Below are positions 27,501-43,742 of a DNA stretch of 64,000 nucleotides, in pieces; position 1 is the stretch's first letter, and every line of letters begins with the position of its first letter. This DNA comes from Siniperca chuatsi. Its lineage: Eukaryota; Chordata; Actinopteri; Centrarchiformes; Sinipercidae. Under the pieces are notes generated by a model. The model was not told where the DNA came from, made no database searches, and saw only the letters and a list, made by a program, of their open reading frames with translations. A program made the position numbers and the translations under genes. The stretch lies in contig NC_058047.1 in assembly GCF_020085105.1 (NCBI RefSeq), positions 17,728,501 to 17,792,500 on the forward strand, written 5' to 3'.

Positions 27501-29484
27501 TTTGCCTTCTGGATCTTGTAGCGCTGCGGGTGGTGGACTTAGAAAATCCAGCTCCTGAGACGCTGGACGTCCAGCTGTCAACATCTGAGAGCTCTGAGTC
27601 CTCGGTTTGTTGTTTGGCAGATGATCTGGTGCGAGCAGCTTTTTTCTGACTTCTGGTGACTCTCTGTGATTCAGACACCACAGAGCTGCAGGACTCTGTC
27701 TCCTGCACCAAGTCGACCTTGATGTCTCCCACCTCAACATGTGCTGGGTCAGAGCTTTCAGGAATTGTCTTCCTCCTTGTGCTCCGACGGCTACTTTGGC
27801 CAGCTTTTGATGTAGATACTGCAGAAGAGCATGATTCCACCTCAGATACCTCCTCGTCTTCCTGACTTACTGTGCAGGGCGGTCTCCTCCGCCCCCTGGT
27901 GCGTGTCATTGGTGGTTCAATGTCGGACACCACAGAGCAGCAGGACTCCACGTCCGATATGTCCGCTTCGTGGCTGGAGCCCACAGGTGTGGATGGCTGC
28001 TCTGGACTGTAGAGTCTGGACGCTCTGGTACATCTTTTCAGTGAGGAGGTAGGTGGGGATGCCTGATGTCCTCCCCTACTTTTTTCAAGCTGGCTGCTGG
28101 TCTCCACCAGGGCATGCTGGGTATGGCTGTCTGCTTGTTTAGCAGTGCTCCTGGTTCTTCGACCAGTAGAAGGAGTGGCCTGTGTGGCAGAAATAAGACA
28201 TAGTTAATAGTACAGTTGGTTCTACAGCAAGCTTGATCTCAAAGGAAAAGGCCGGTGCCATTTTAAATTTTTCCTATTGTTGACAAATCCCATGAGAAGA
28301 CTAAAACCAACAATGTGCTCGTCCATCTCTCAAGTCTTTCGGACTTCCCCAGCCTGTCTGTGGTTCTCAGCCCAAGCCATTAATATTTAAAAATGGGTCA
28401 CAAATACATAGCTTCATTAAAAAAAAAAAAAAAAAAAGGCTAAATAAATTCCTAAAAAACTGCAGGGTTTCCTTTTTTACCCCCAGTCGTTACTCACGCG
28501 GGAGTATGTAGTGTATTTGTCTGGGACTATTTTCAGTAATACTAACTAATACACATTTGGTGCTCTAGCGAGACTATGGGATTGACTCAAAATAAACTAC
28601 AGTGTGTGTTCATGGTAGTGAAGGAAAATGTCACCCAGCGCAAAGGTGGGACTCATTGATGTGTTTTTAATAATTAATGGACTATAATGGAGCTCTATGG
28701 CACAGAGGAATAAGCTGTATCAGCTGTTAGCTACACAGACAATACTTGTTTGTAAGATCAATTCATTGTTGGTTTTGTTTATTCCAGAGCATTTGTTGAC
28801 AATAAGAAAAATAAATAATATTGCAAGTCTGACTCATAATCTGAGGCAAAACAATTAAGTGCTTTAACAGTAATGAGTACGACCGTAAAATCAAATTTTA
28901 AGGAGGATTTTGAGGACAGAAAAGGGGATACACATGTTCTCTCACTTTAAGAGTTTACAATTTGGAGTCTGCTGATTAGTTTGTGCTTTATGCTGGTTAA
29001 AAGGAAAACAACAGTTGTCCAAGTTTAATGAAATGAAAGCACGTTTGATGGATTCAGTATTTTTAAAATCCAAGCTAATTCAAAGCTGCGTTGAAGTTGG
29101 GCGACACACGCTGAACTCTGCTCAAACAGGACTTGTGTGCTATGTTCATTAAGCACTGCGTGTATGGAATCGTCTAATCTACTCAATGTTTTCTGTTTTC
29201 CCGTGTAGCTAACGTTACTTTTCCACTCGTGACACAACAACATCGAAAAGTTTACAAACTATGAAAGGGCCGATGGCGTCCACGTGAAGTTCGAGCAGCT
29301 GCACACACCAGCTAACAGACACGTGACGGGCTTCATTCACCTCGGACTAAACCTTTACATGATCTGTGAACGTTTGCAAGTTTAAATAACACCTCTCTTT
29401 CATACATACCTGAACATCAGAAGACTGGTCTGGGTTTGTTTTACTTGGGGAGTACACGCGTACTCCTCTCCTGGTGGCCACCAT
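22155..29484 (-). CDS. dnttip2: DNTTIP2 (TdIF2), Fcf2-domain nucleolar protein, 7 exons
   Basis: Exons in gene order: 29484-29410, 28179-26099, 24439-24301, 24072-23977, 23754-23590, 23353-23244, 22245-22155. They total 2757 bases, 918 codons plus TAA, all GT-AG. The family C-terminus is unmistakable: GPDFEKKDAVPPYSESK (about 773-789), STGDGWFNMKAPEITQEL, MRGSMDPKRFYKKNDRDGF, then FYHSRVPKKDRKRTMVEELL, forming the Fcf2 pre-rRNA-processing domain near 800-890 with a Lys-rich end. Residues 26-719 are one large exon of disordered Ser/Glu/Arg sequence, with FMIDTRPG and a long acidic run near its end. Human DNTTIP2 is about 756 residues, so this one is longer through the central region. The family acts in nucleolar small-subunit rRNA processing and binds TdT and oestrogen receptor alpha. 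I chose the ATG giving MVATRRGVRV because it aligns with the human start; an in-frame ATG lies 48 bases upstream. Confidence 0.95.
24515..24547. repeat. (TAA)n microsatellite
   Basis: About 33 bases of TAA trinucleotides in dnttip2 intron 2. Confidence 0.92.
24628..25267. mobile_element. Non-autonomous DNA transposon, CAGGG ends, 5-bp target duplication
   Basis: The left end CAGGGTTCAACATTAAGGTT and the right end, read in reverse as CAGGGCTCAACAATAAGGAT, form terminal inverted repeats. AACAA flanks both sides (24623-24627 and 25268-25272). Removing the element and one AACAA rebuilds GATCCACTAACAAGTATTG, which is what the paralogous uninterrupted repeat at about 34323-34342 reads on the minus strand. 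Nothing of transposase length is present. CAGGG ends suggest the hAT group, but hAT elements usually make 8-bp duplications; a hAT5-like lineage would fit 5 bp. It lies in dnttip2 intron 2. Confidence 0.82.
24968..25165. mobile_element. Nested hAT-type MITE with 8-bp target duplication
   Basis: The ends TAGGGATGGGTATC and, in reverse, TAGGGGTGGGTTCC are inverted repeats. CTCGTGAG (24960-24967) and CTCGTAAG (25166-25173) flank them as an 8-bp target duplication with one mismatch, typical of hAT insertions. The 198-base element sits inside the transposon at 24628-25267, so it inserted later. A related end ('ttagccccgg' followed later by GGTACCCATCCCTA) occurs at about 50085-50138. Confidence 0.82.
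25676..25920. repeat. LINE 3'-tail motif followed by a dispersed repeat
   Basis: 'cagaaatacttcactgatcc' followed by CCAAGGGGAAACT is the fish L2-type 3'-end motif also seen at about 60466-60500. It is followed by a block (TATGCTAAGCTAAGC, AGAGTGGTATCAATCTTCTC, CCCAAAATGTCGAACTATTC) that I know as a separate high-copy percomorph repeat. Both are in dnttip2 intron 2. Confidence 0.65.
28255..28830 (+). repeat. Dispersed repeat, copy 1 (pairs with 33815-34425)
   Basis: Blocks in common with 33815-34425 in the same order: 'aaatcccatgagaagac', a T/A-rich run ending in GGCT, ACACATTTGGTG, GGGA.TGACTCAAAA, ATGTCACCCAG, TGGAGCTCTATGGCACAGAG, GAATAAG and 'caatacttgtt'. It is in dnttip2 intron 1. No coding capacity was found. 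Confidence 0.8.
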
Positions 29485-29514
29485 CTTGCCTGCTGGCTCC
29501 TCTCTCACTTCCGG
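29482..29514 (-). promoter_or_regulatory. dnttip2 core promoter motifs: ETS and YY1-like
   Basis: On the minus strand CCGGAAGT (29507-29514) matches the ETS/GABPA consensus. Just downstream, AAGATGGTGGCC overlaps the start codon and is one base off the YY1 consensus AAGATGGCGGC. No TATA box is seen. This layout is common in TATA-less ribosome-biogenesis genes. Function is inferred from motifs only. Confidence 0.45.
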
Positions 29515-29559
29515 TGTGAAGGGCAGACTCAACTAATCGATGAACGGATTTTTTCTTTC

Positions 29560-31440
29560 TTTCATTCACGCATTCAACCTTAATTTAAATTTTGAGGAAT
29601 CTCTGAGGGCATGCTCTCTTTTTCAATGATGTCGAGAGTACAAAAGAGAATAAATACACACAAAAAATAAGTAACGAGAAAACAAACAAACAGACAGCAA
29701 CAGAACACAGTTAAAAACAATTACATTCAAGTGTGGAGTAGTTTGTAATCATGGTTTTAAATGGACCTATAGGTACAAATGAGTGTGTTGAGTTTTAGTG
29801 TGTGTTGTAAAATCTCCTAAGTGTGTGCAGCACCAAAACCAAAAGCAGTTTTCCCAAATTTAGTGTTTGCACGCGGAACATCGAGCTTCAACCAGTCGCC
29901 AGAGTCAAATAATGACTGTGGGACCAGTTTAATAAGGACGCGATGTATTGTGGCAAGTTGCCATTAAGGGCTTTATAAATAAATAGAAACCGATGTCTGT
30001 CACGTCTTACTGTTAGAGATGTCCACCCAACCTTTTCATACAAGATGCAATGATGAGGAGAATAACTGTCACTAAATAAACAAGTAGTAATCATTTTTCT
30101 TAGGGCGGAGTGATGAACTGAATCCAAAGGTTAAAGAGTGGAGGCAGAGGCGTGTCTATAGATAACGTCACCTTATCCAAGACAGACAAGAAGATGATCC
30201 GCTTCATACTGAACATTGGAAAAGTAGCTCTGTTTCTGTACAAATATCCAATTTTCTGCCGTAGCTTGCTGACAAGTGTGTCAATGTGAAATTTAAACGT
30301 AACTTTTTGATCCAGCCAGATACCAAGATATTTGTACTCCTGTATATTTGAAACCCTCTCAATACCCCATCCATTCATAGTGGTAATATGCAAACTAGTG
30401 TCCATAATATCTCTGGCTCTAGAAAATAGCATGTATTTAGTCTTGCTTGCATTGAGGAATTATTTTTTAAAATTTCAAATAAAAAAATGCATCTTGCAAT
30501 TTGTTAAAAGCTTGTTGTAGTATCTCAGTGGCTGTATGTGCAGTATTTGCAAAACAATACATAACTGTATCATCCGCATAAAGATGGGCAATTTGTTATA
30601 AAGGATGTAATACTGTTACTATAAATTGTGAACAAGACAGAACCCAAACTGAACCTTGTGGAACCCCTTTGACAGTAGTAAAAATACAGAATCACACACT
30701 GCTGTCTATGAGACAGGAAACCATTTACATTGACTTATAATCAAAACCAGTATCACATTGACTCTGTAGGAGCATAGCATGATCAATAGTGTCAAATGCT
30801 TTTGATAAATCAACAATGAGGGCAGCGCAGTATTTCCCTATGTCAACAGCAGAAACACTATCATTTAAAACCAAAGTAATAGCAGTGGCAGCACTGTGTT
30901 TAGCTCAGAAATCAGACTGGAGTGGCCATAACACCGAATTTCTTGAGAGGAAAGATTTGAGCTGATTATTAACTAATGACTCCAGGACTTTGGCAAGACA
31001 GGACAGTTTAGAAATTGGCCGAGATTACTTTCATCACCACCCTCATGCAGCAGGACTACATGTGCAGATTTCCACACCTGAGGGATAACTCCAGTAGAAA
31101 TGGAGAGGTTAAAGAGATATGCAATTTGTTCACCAATATTTGGGGCACCGAGCTTTAAAAAATAAGGGTGTAGTTTATCCTCCCCTGTTGCTTTCCTGCA
31201 GTCAGTAGCTTGAAGTGCCTCCTTAACAACAGAGGAGGTGAAGGCCTGTAGGGTGAACTGAGAGGTATGGTTTAGGAGGGCACATTAGCCAAAAGCTTAC
31301 TATTAACAGCAGATCCTGAGTAAACCATATCAGACTGATTTCCAGCAGCAGCAAAATGTGTGTTGAAAGCATGGCAAATCTCTGATGTCATATTTATTTG
31401 GCAGTCATTAAACGCAACATGAGAAGGACTAGATAGAGCA
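29560..31440 (-). mobile_element. Dead non-LTR retrotransposon (Jockey/CR1-like reverse transcriptase)
   Basis: On the minus strand, reverse-transcriptase blocks appear in N- to C-terminal order: a KATGEDKLHPYFLKLGAP-like block (about 31200-31130), LFNLSISTGVIPQVWKSA, a VDLSKAFDTIDH-like catalytic block (about 30830-30785), then EYKYLGIWLDQKVTFKFHI, LVSKLRQKIGYLYRNRATF (about 30350-30200) and VGWTSLTVRRDRHRFLFIYK (about 30040-29980). The blocks are in different frames with stops between them, so the copy is inactive. It fills the dnttip2-gclm spacer. Confidence 0.85.
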
Positions 31441-31445
31441 ATAAT

Positions 31446-31750
31446 GCACTAGTACAAGTACTGTACTGAAAATGTTAGTAAACGTACAAATTATTAGCAA
31501 AATGTACTTTAAGTATCAAAAGTTAAAGTGCTCAATGTAGAAAAGTGTCATACTACTATATAAAGTTATATGTAAATTTTATGCACTGCTAGGTAGTTTA
31601 AGCTATATCATTGCATCATATTTTATAAGCTGATGATGTGCTTTGTACATAAAATCATCATTGGTAAAATAACAAGTAACAATAGCTGTCAAATATGTAG
31701 TGGAGTAAAATATTTCACTCTAAAATGAAGTGTAGTAGAAGTAGCCCTAA
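31446..31750 (-). repeat. Fragment of the 'stepwise AAGTAC' hAT-like repeat
   Basis: Words such as AAGTACTGTACT, AATGTACTTTAAGTA and 'atgtagtggagtaaaatatt' match the internal part of the complete element at 53404-54053 in antisense. Neither CAGTGGTGG end is present. It is directly beside the dead LINE. Confidence 0.55.
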
Positions 31751-33357
31751 CCCTAACTGTTTAACAATACACTCAACTGTGAAACATAACCTTTCAATTA
31801 ATAAACACAAATAAGGCAAATCATTACTTAACAATTAAAATAACTTTAGTATAAATTAAACAAGTTTACAGCATGCTTCTGACTCAGCTGAGAGCTTTAT
31901 TTAGCACTAAACCAGCTCGTTTTAATCACTTCAAATCTAGACTCTTCATGGAGGAAATTATTCTCCAGTTTTTGTCTTTACAGCTTAACTAAATCAGGGC
32001 CTGACGAGCTCAGCATGCCTGGTTCAAACGCCTGTGGCACAGATTGTGAAACGGCTCAACAAAGCTGGAGTTACTCTTCAGTTGACTTGACACACGAATT
32101 TAGCTCAGAAGAAAATACAAGAGCCATGTGAAATTTTGTTGTTTTGACTTTCCCATTAGATTTTTTTTTTATTTGTTTCTTTGCAACACCAAAATCTTGA
32201 TTGCTTTATCAAACAATTACACTAGCCCAAGGTTATCTCATCGTTTAATTATTATACACTAGTTCCAACGGTACAAACATTTGTTTCATAATTTTAATAA
32301 AGCCAATTCATGATATACAGATATATGACATTAAATATGTTACAGTACAACAGATCATTCGTCTTCATGAAATTAGCTGGATCCTGTCTGGAAAAACAGC
32401 CATGATTCTTAAATAAAAACGCCTTCCTCAGAGTTAACAAATTTTCACATCTCCTTGGCACGGAGTTTCCAGTGCTACAACAACAATGCATTTAGAGGAC
32501 ATAGGCCTGCTATGGATGTCAAAATATCTCAAAATATTGCTGGACTCTCAACCCCTCAAATTAATCTCATTAGCATAGGGTGGGTAAACATTTCAATGCA
32601 CTGTCAAAAACAACAAATGGTTAGGGAAAAAAAGCATGATAAAATAAAGTTTTATATACTCACATAGCTGTGTTTTCCCAGTTAAAGTCTAATTCAATCA
32701 GCATCATAAAATAAACATCTCATATGTAGTTTCTCAATTGAGGAATGCAAATGGTGTTATATACAGCAGGAAAAACCTAATAGCATGAATAAAATCAGAT
32801 GTTTTTTTCTGAATTGTTTCCCATTAACCCTTTTATAATGTTTGGAATCATTCGGTACTAAAGAAAAAAACAACAATAATTGTCTGCCATTTTCTTTTGC
32901 TTTACCTACTTGTAATCTTTTCATTCAGACTGACATATTTAAAGCTTGATTCACACGGACACAGTGGAGACAAAGCAGGAATGAAGATAGGAGGAGCAAA
33001 AGATGAGAGGCACTTCAAGTCAACAAGGTTAAGGAACCTTCACCTTGGGTTTAGCAACTGACATTTTCCATCATTAAAAGCAGCCATTTCTGTGTTGATA
33101 AATGGCTGATCTGTCAGAGCCACCATCTGTGAAACTCACTTTCACAGTCTTTTCTCTCACAACTGACACTGGAGTTGATCTTGCATGTTCATCTCCTATT
33201 TTTGATCTCACTGAGACAATGGTGATGAATATCTGCATTTGTTAAACTGAAGAAATCATAGATGATCAAGATGCAACCTTATCTGTAAGATAAAGCAATG
33301 ACTTCAAGACTCATGGTGATTGGCAGCATCCATTATTCAGAGCTGTTTACTTTGCAT

Positions 33358-33430
<73 letters not shown>

Positions 33431-33485
33431 ATGAAAGAGGAGGAAAATGGCTTCATCCATATGTCTTCTTCTCTAGTGGGGTGTG
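31751..33485. other. Spacer with presumed gclm 3' UTR
   Basis: AT-rich sequence without exons. The gclm 3' UTR must begin at 33485 and run leftwards. A minus-strand AATAAA (plus TTTATT at 32168-32173) is one candidate end. A (TG)n tract is at 33359-33419, within 130 bases of the stop codon. Confidence 0.45.
33359..33432. repeat. (TG)n-(GA)n microsatellite
   Basis: About 60 bases of TG followed by a short GA run, just after the gclm stop codon and therefore probably inside its 3' UTR (as CA repeats in the transcript). Confidence 0.95.
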
Positions 33486-40144
<6,659 letters not shown>

Positions 40145-40311
40145 GTGGTTTTCACTAGCGAGCTAACACGTTGCTAATCAGTGTCTGCTGCGACGAAGTG
40201 TGACAGCAAGCAAGTGCTTTCACTCCGCTGCCGTAACCGCTGGCTAACAGCCGGCTAGCAAACAATAGCACAGCCCGGCAACTGTTAAAAAATGATGTAG
40301 TCAGGATGACT

Positions 40312-40322
40312 TGCACTGTCAC
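40312..40322 (-). promoter_or_regulatory. Candidate antioxidant response element of gclm
   Basis: On the minus strand GTGACAGTGCA matches the ARE core RTGACnnnGCR, about 170 bases upstream of the gclm start codon. Mammalian GCLM is a classical NRF2 target through such an element. One match in a few hundred bases can arise by chance, so the call rests on the gene's known biology and the position. Confidence 0.35.
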
Positions 40323-43248
40323 TGTTGTTAACTGACCTGCTGTTATGGAAGCAAGCCGGTCGGTCACGCCCACACGGAGGTGTCGGTGACTGTCCCGAAA
40401 AACCTGGTCAGGATGACTCGGATTAATCGGCTACGTCCGCAGCACAAACCTGGATCAACGGAATGGATTTTTGTTTTGGGCGCAGTTCCACTTCTGACCG
40501 CTAGATGGAGGTGTAGCGTTTCTAATTATTTTCTCAAGTAAGGCCAACAGTCAACACTGTATGACATTGTAACTAAATGCATTTACTCAAGTACTGTACT
40601 TAAGTTTAATTCACATGTGCTTTACTTGAGTATTTACATTTTCTGCTACTTTCTGCTACTCTACTACTTTTCAGGGAGCAATAAAAAACAATGCGTATTT
40701 ACATGGTAAATTCAAATTCAACCACCCATCAGTGTTTAAAATAGTTAAAATTACCTCCAGCTCAACTAGCTGATGATGTATAATGTTGTTTAATGAGATG
40801 CAGTGTGTGAGTAAAGTTTCATTTTCTTTTCTCTTGAAACAGCAACTGGACAATTCCCCCGTGCACAAAGCCAGGTCAGCGGGGCAGGCAGCAGAATTGG
40901 GCTCAGAAGCCTTCCAGGGAACACGGTCAGACCGGGGCTGAACAGCAAGTTTGACAACAGGGATTACAGTACCGAGGTGATTTACAGCGGCACCAACCAG
41001 GAATCGTACTGTGTGGGCAGATCTCCAAAAAGTGGGTGTTGTAAACTCAGCTCTGAAAGAACAGTACAAGTGCAAACTCAAGTTTCAACGTTTCCAAACT
41101 TTTTCCCAACAGATGCGCATCAGTTTTCAGATCCCCATTTACAAGTTTTTCAAACCTGGAAAACAAATTAATACACCAGGAGAACAGTGCCAAATTTGAA
41201 ACTCTGAAAATGTGTTGGAGAAACACTGTAAAAAAAGAAAAGAAGAGAGCTGCAGTTGTGAAGAAGGAAAACGAATACAAAATAATGTTTGCAGAGATTG
41301 GATTTTCCCCCCCTGCCTATCAAATCATTAAGCAAGCCTTCAAAACTTAGTTTCAATCTTGCTAAACCCTTTTTATACGATTTCAAGCTTTCAAACACAG
41401 AGTTTCAACCTTTCAAGCTTTTTTTTCCAGTTTACAGACATGGCATGATATTCATCCAATACACCTTTGGAATGAACTGGTATGTTGACTGCAAGCCAGG
41501 CCTTATCGCCCAACAACAGTGTTGGACCACATTTGTGTCTGAATGGCAGGAAATCCCTGCAGCCAGGTTCCCAACTCTCCTGGAAAGCCTTCCGAGAAGA
41601 GTGGAGGCTGGTATAGCAGCAGATTAATGTCCATGGTTTTGGAATGAGATGTGACAATCACATATATATGAGTGTAATATTCGGCTCTCCGCCACTTTTG
41701 GCCATATAATGTATTTCACTTGAATCTATAAAATATCCGCAACCTGCAACACTGCTCGGTATTCATGATTCAGACATACACCATCAGGTGAAGTCAATAC
41801 TGACGTTTGGAACATATTTCTATTCATAGCACACAGCAGTCATACTTTTTAAAGCTATTTCCTCAGTGTATAAATCATTGGGGACACCAAGGTCACGTCT
41901 TCTGTAGTTTTTACCCAGATGCCCCCACCGCCCCCCTCTGATGCCAGTTCAACCACTTTAACATGGTGTTTGCATACAATCACCCACATTTGTTACAAAG
42001 TAATTTAAAATGAACTTGAAATAAAGCTTGAAAACAACAGTAACATTCATGACACATGTAAAGTATATGGGCCTACTGACACCCCACACCCCACCCCATA
42101 CTTTCTGCATGTGTATTCCTTTATCTTGTCTTAACTTATCTCATCTTATCTTATCTTACCTTGAATGTTCATTATTCAGGAAAGATATTCATTTAGCAGC
42201 ACCACAGTAAACAAATGTGCAGGTTGGACTTTGGTTACAGTGGTGCAGGACTGTATATGGATAACAGTGCAAAGGGACAATGCAAGGCACAAAATGGACC
42301 ATGAAGTACATATCATGATAGACGTATCATTCTGTAGGAATAGGATTTGAAGCAGGACAAGCCTGCAAAATGATTGCAGCTGTAGAGGGAACTGATAGGA
42401 ATAACCAATAGTGCACTGATCCTCTTCATTAGATGTAAATTATACTTAAAAGACACACAATGAACCAATTTTGGAAGGGTGTACATCTGGAAAGCTTTAG
42501 TGCCGTCAGATTAGATCAGCCTTTGTGTGAAGTATTCGTCAGACTGCAGTGGAAGAGACTGACGACTCTACCAGATCCGGAGGTGCTACACCACAGCTGA
42601 CCTCTGACCTCTTAATGGAGGAAAACAATCAAGAATAGAATTTTTAAATTGTATCATTAAAGTATTGCATTATTATTTAACTTTATTTCCTGTTGTCTCA
42701 ATTACAACATTATTCTCATGTCCCTCTGCGAGACAATGCCCTAACTAAACTGTATATTCATTGCAACCACTGATACCCAGTGTGTCTGAATGTAATACCA
42801 AAGAAATGAAAAACCCATTGTAATATGTTTCCATTCAGGCACCCTGTGTCTGGTTTTCTGTTATCATATTCTGTCTTTATTGATGACAGGTTTTTTTGGG
42901 TTATACTGTACAGTAGTTTTGGCAACAGGGTAAAGATATTATCTCCAAAGGTACTATTGCATATGGGATATGAGCCAGATAATACAATTACCTAACACAG
43001 ATTTAGAGTTGTAGAATATCTCTATTCCAATGAATGTATCTTTTGGAAGACAACCAAAAAGGTGAAATCAACATGTTGTGGGTGGTATTGATATGTGTGG
43101 GTGTGGGTGTGTGACTTTGCCTGAGCCAAGAAAAGGCCCTGTAGAATTCAGTGATCAAATTGCACTTCTACTGAGCACTTGTAAAACTCATAGGAGGTGT
43201 GGTAAAGGATAGAGTTTATGTCGGGGGAGGGCACATTTCATGAGTGCA

Positions 43249-43314
43249 TATAAGAGTACAGAGCCACCACAAACACAAAGTTTTTCTCCCAGGACATCTT
43301 GTGAAATACTGACT
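43249..43314 (+). promoter_or_regulatory. Alternative chemokine promoter with possible 5' non-coding exon
   Basis: A TATAAG lies at 43249-43254. About 60 bases further on, a consensus donor GTGAGT (43315-43320) could splice to the acceptor TTTCTTTGCAG ending at 43707, giving a short 5' UTR exon before the ATG at 43743. The competing promoter is the TATATAAA at 43604-43611. The sequence alone cannot decide. Confidence 0.3.
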
Positions 43315-43603
43315 GTGAGTAGGTACGTTTCTCTGCATGCTTATGAAACGATTCCCTCATGCTATTCTTGGTGCTTCTATAATCCTAAAGTTTGCAAACA
43401 TGTTATGTGTTTGAAGTATTGAGTTCAGAGATAACTGCAGAGAGGGAATCCACTCATAATTTACTGCAAACCCACTCTGAACGCTTGAGATGAAACAGCT
43501 GCACACAGCTGGAAACCAGACGAGGATTTAAACATTTTTCATCAGTGGTCAAAGACATGACCTTTTTCTTTCACAAGAGGCCAGATGGAGAGATGGAAAA
43601 TAT

Positions 43604-43611
43604 TATATAAA
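43604..43611 (+). promoter_or_regulatory. Candidate TATA box of the CC chemokine gene
   Basis: TATATAAA lies 132 bases before the ATG at 43743. Chemokine genes usually have TATA-driven promoters and short 5' UTRs, which fits. No NF-kB-type site was confirmed by eye. Confidence 0.45.
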
Positions 43612-43742
43612 CAGACAACATTTGCAAGACAGAGGGAGGTGGGAGACTCTGCTTCCAATTTTCTGTTTTGCTCTGCTCTTTGATTTAATCAGTTTGTTTC
43701 TTTGCAGCAAGCAACACAACAAGGACAACAGCAGCAACAGCC

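Larger units (their letters stand above)
40145..43600. other. gclm upstream region and spacer to the chemokine gene
   Basis: The first 350 bases next to gclm are relatively GC-rich and should hold its promoter. About 40560-40680 carries a fragment of the AAGTAC repeat (ACTCAAGTACTGTACTTAAG) related to 53404-54053. I see no supported exon. A (TATCT)-like run occurs near 42126-42160. Confidence 0.5.

Noticed and set aside
29485-29532. In-frame upstream ATG of dnttip2 adding 16 residues
   Set aside because: It overlaps the ETS motif and the downstream MVATRRG start aligns with the human protein start. It is not fully excluded.
31745-31762. Telomere-like CCCTAACCCTAAC (also near 36979)
   Set aside because: It has only two units and is common by chance in AT-rich DNA; no interstitial telomere array.
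40671-41081. Minus-strand open frame of 136 codons near the gclm promoter
   Set aside because: It begins in repeat sequence, lacks splice or promoter support and has no recognisable domain.
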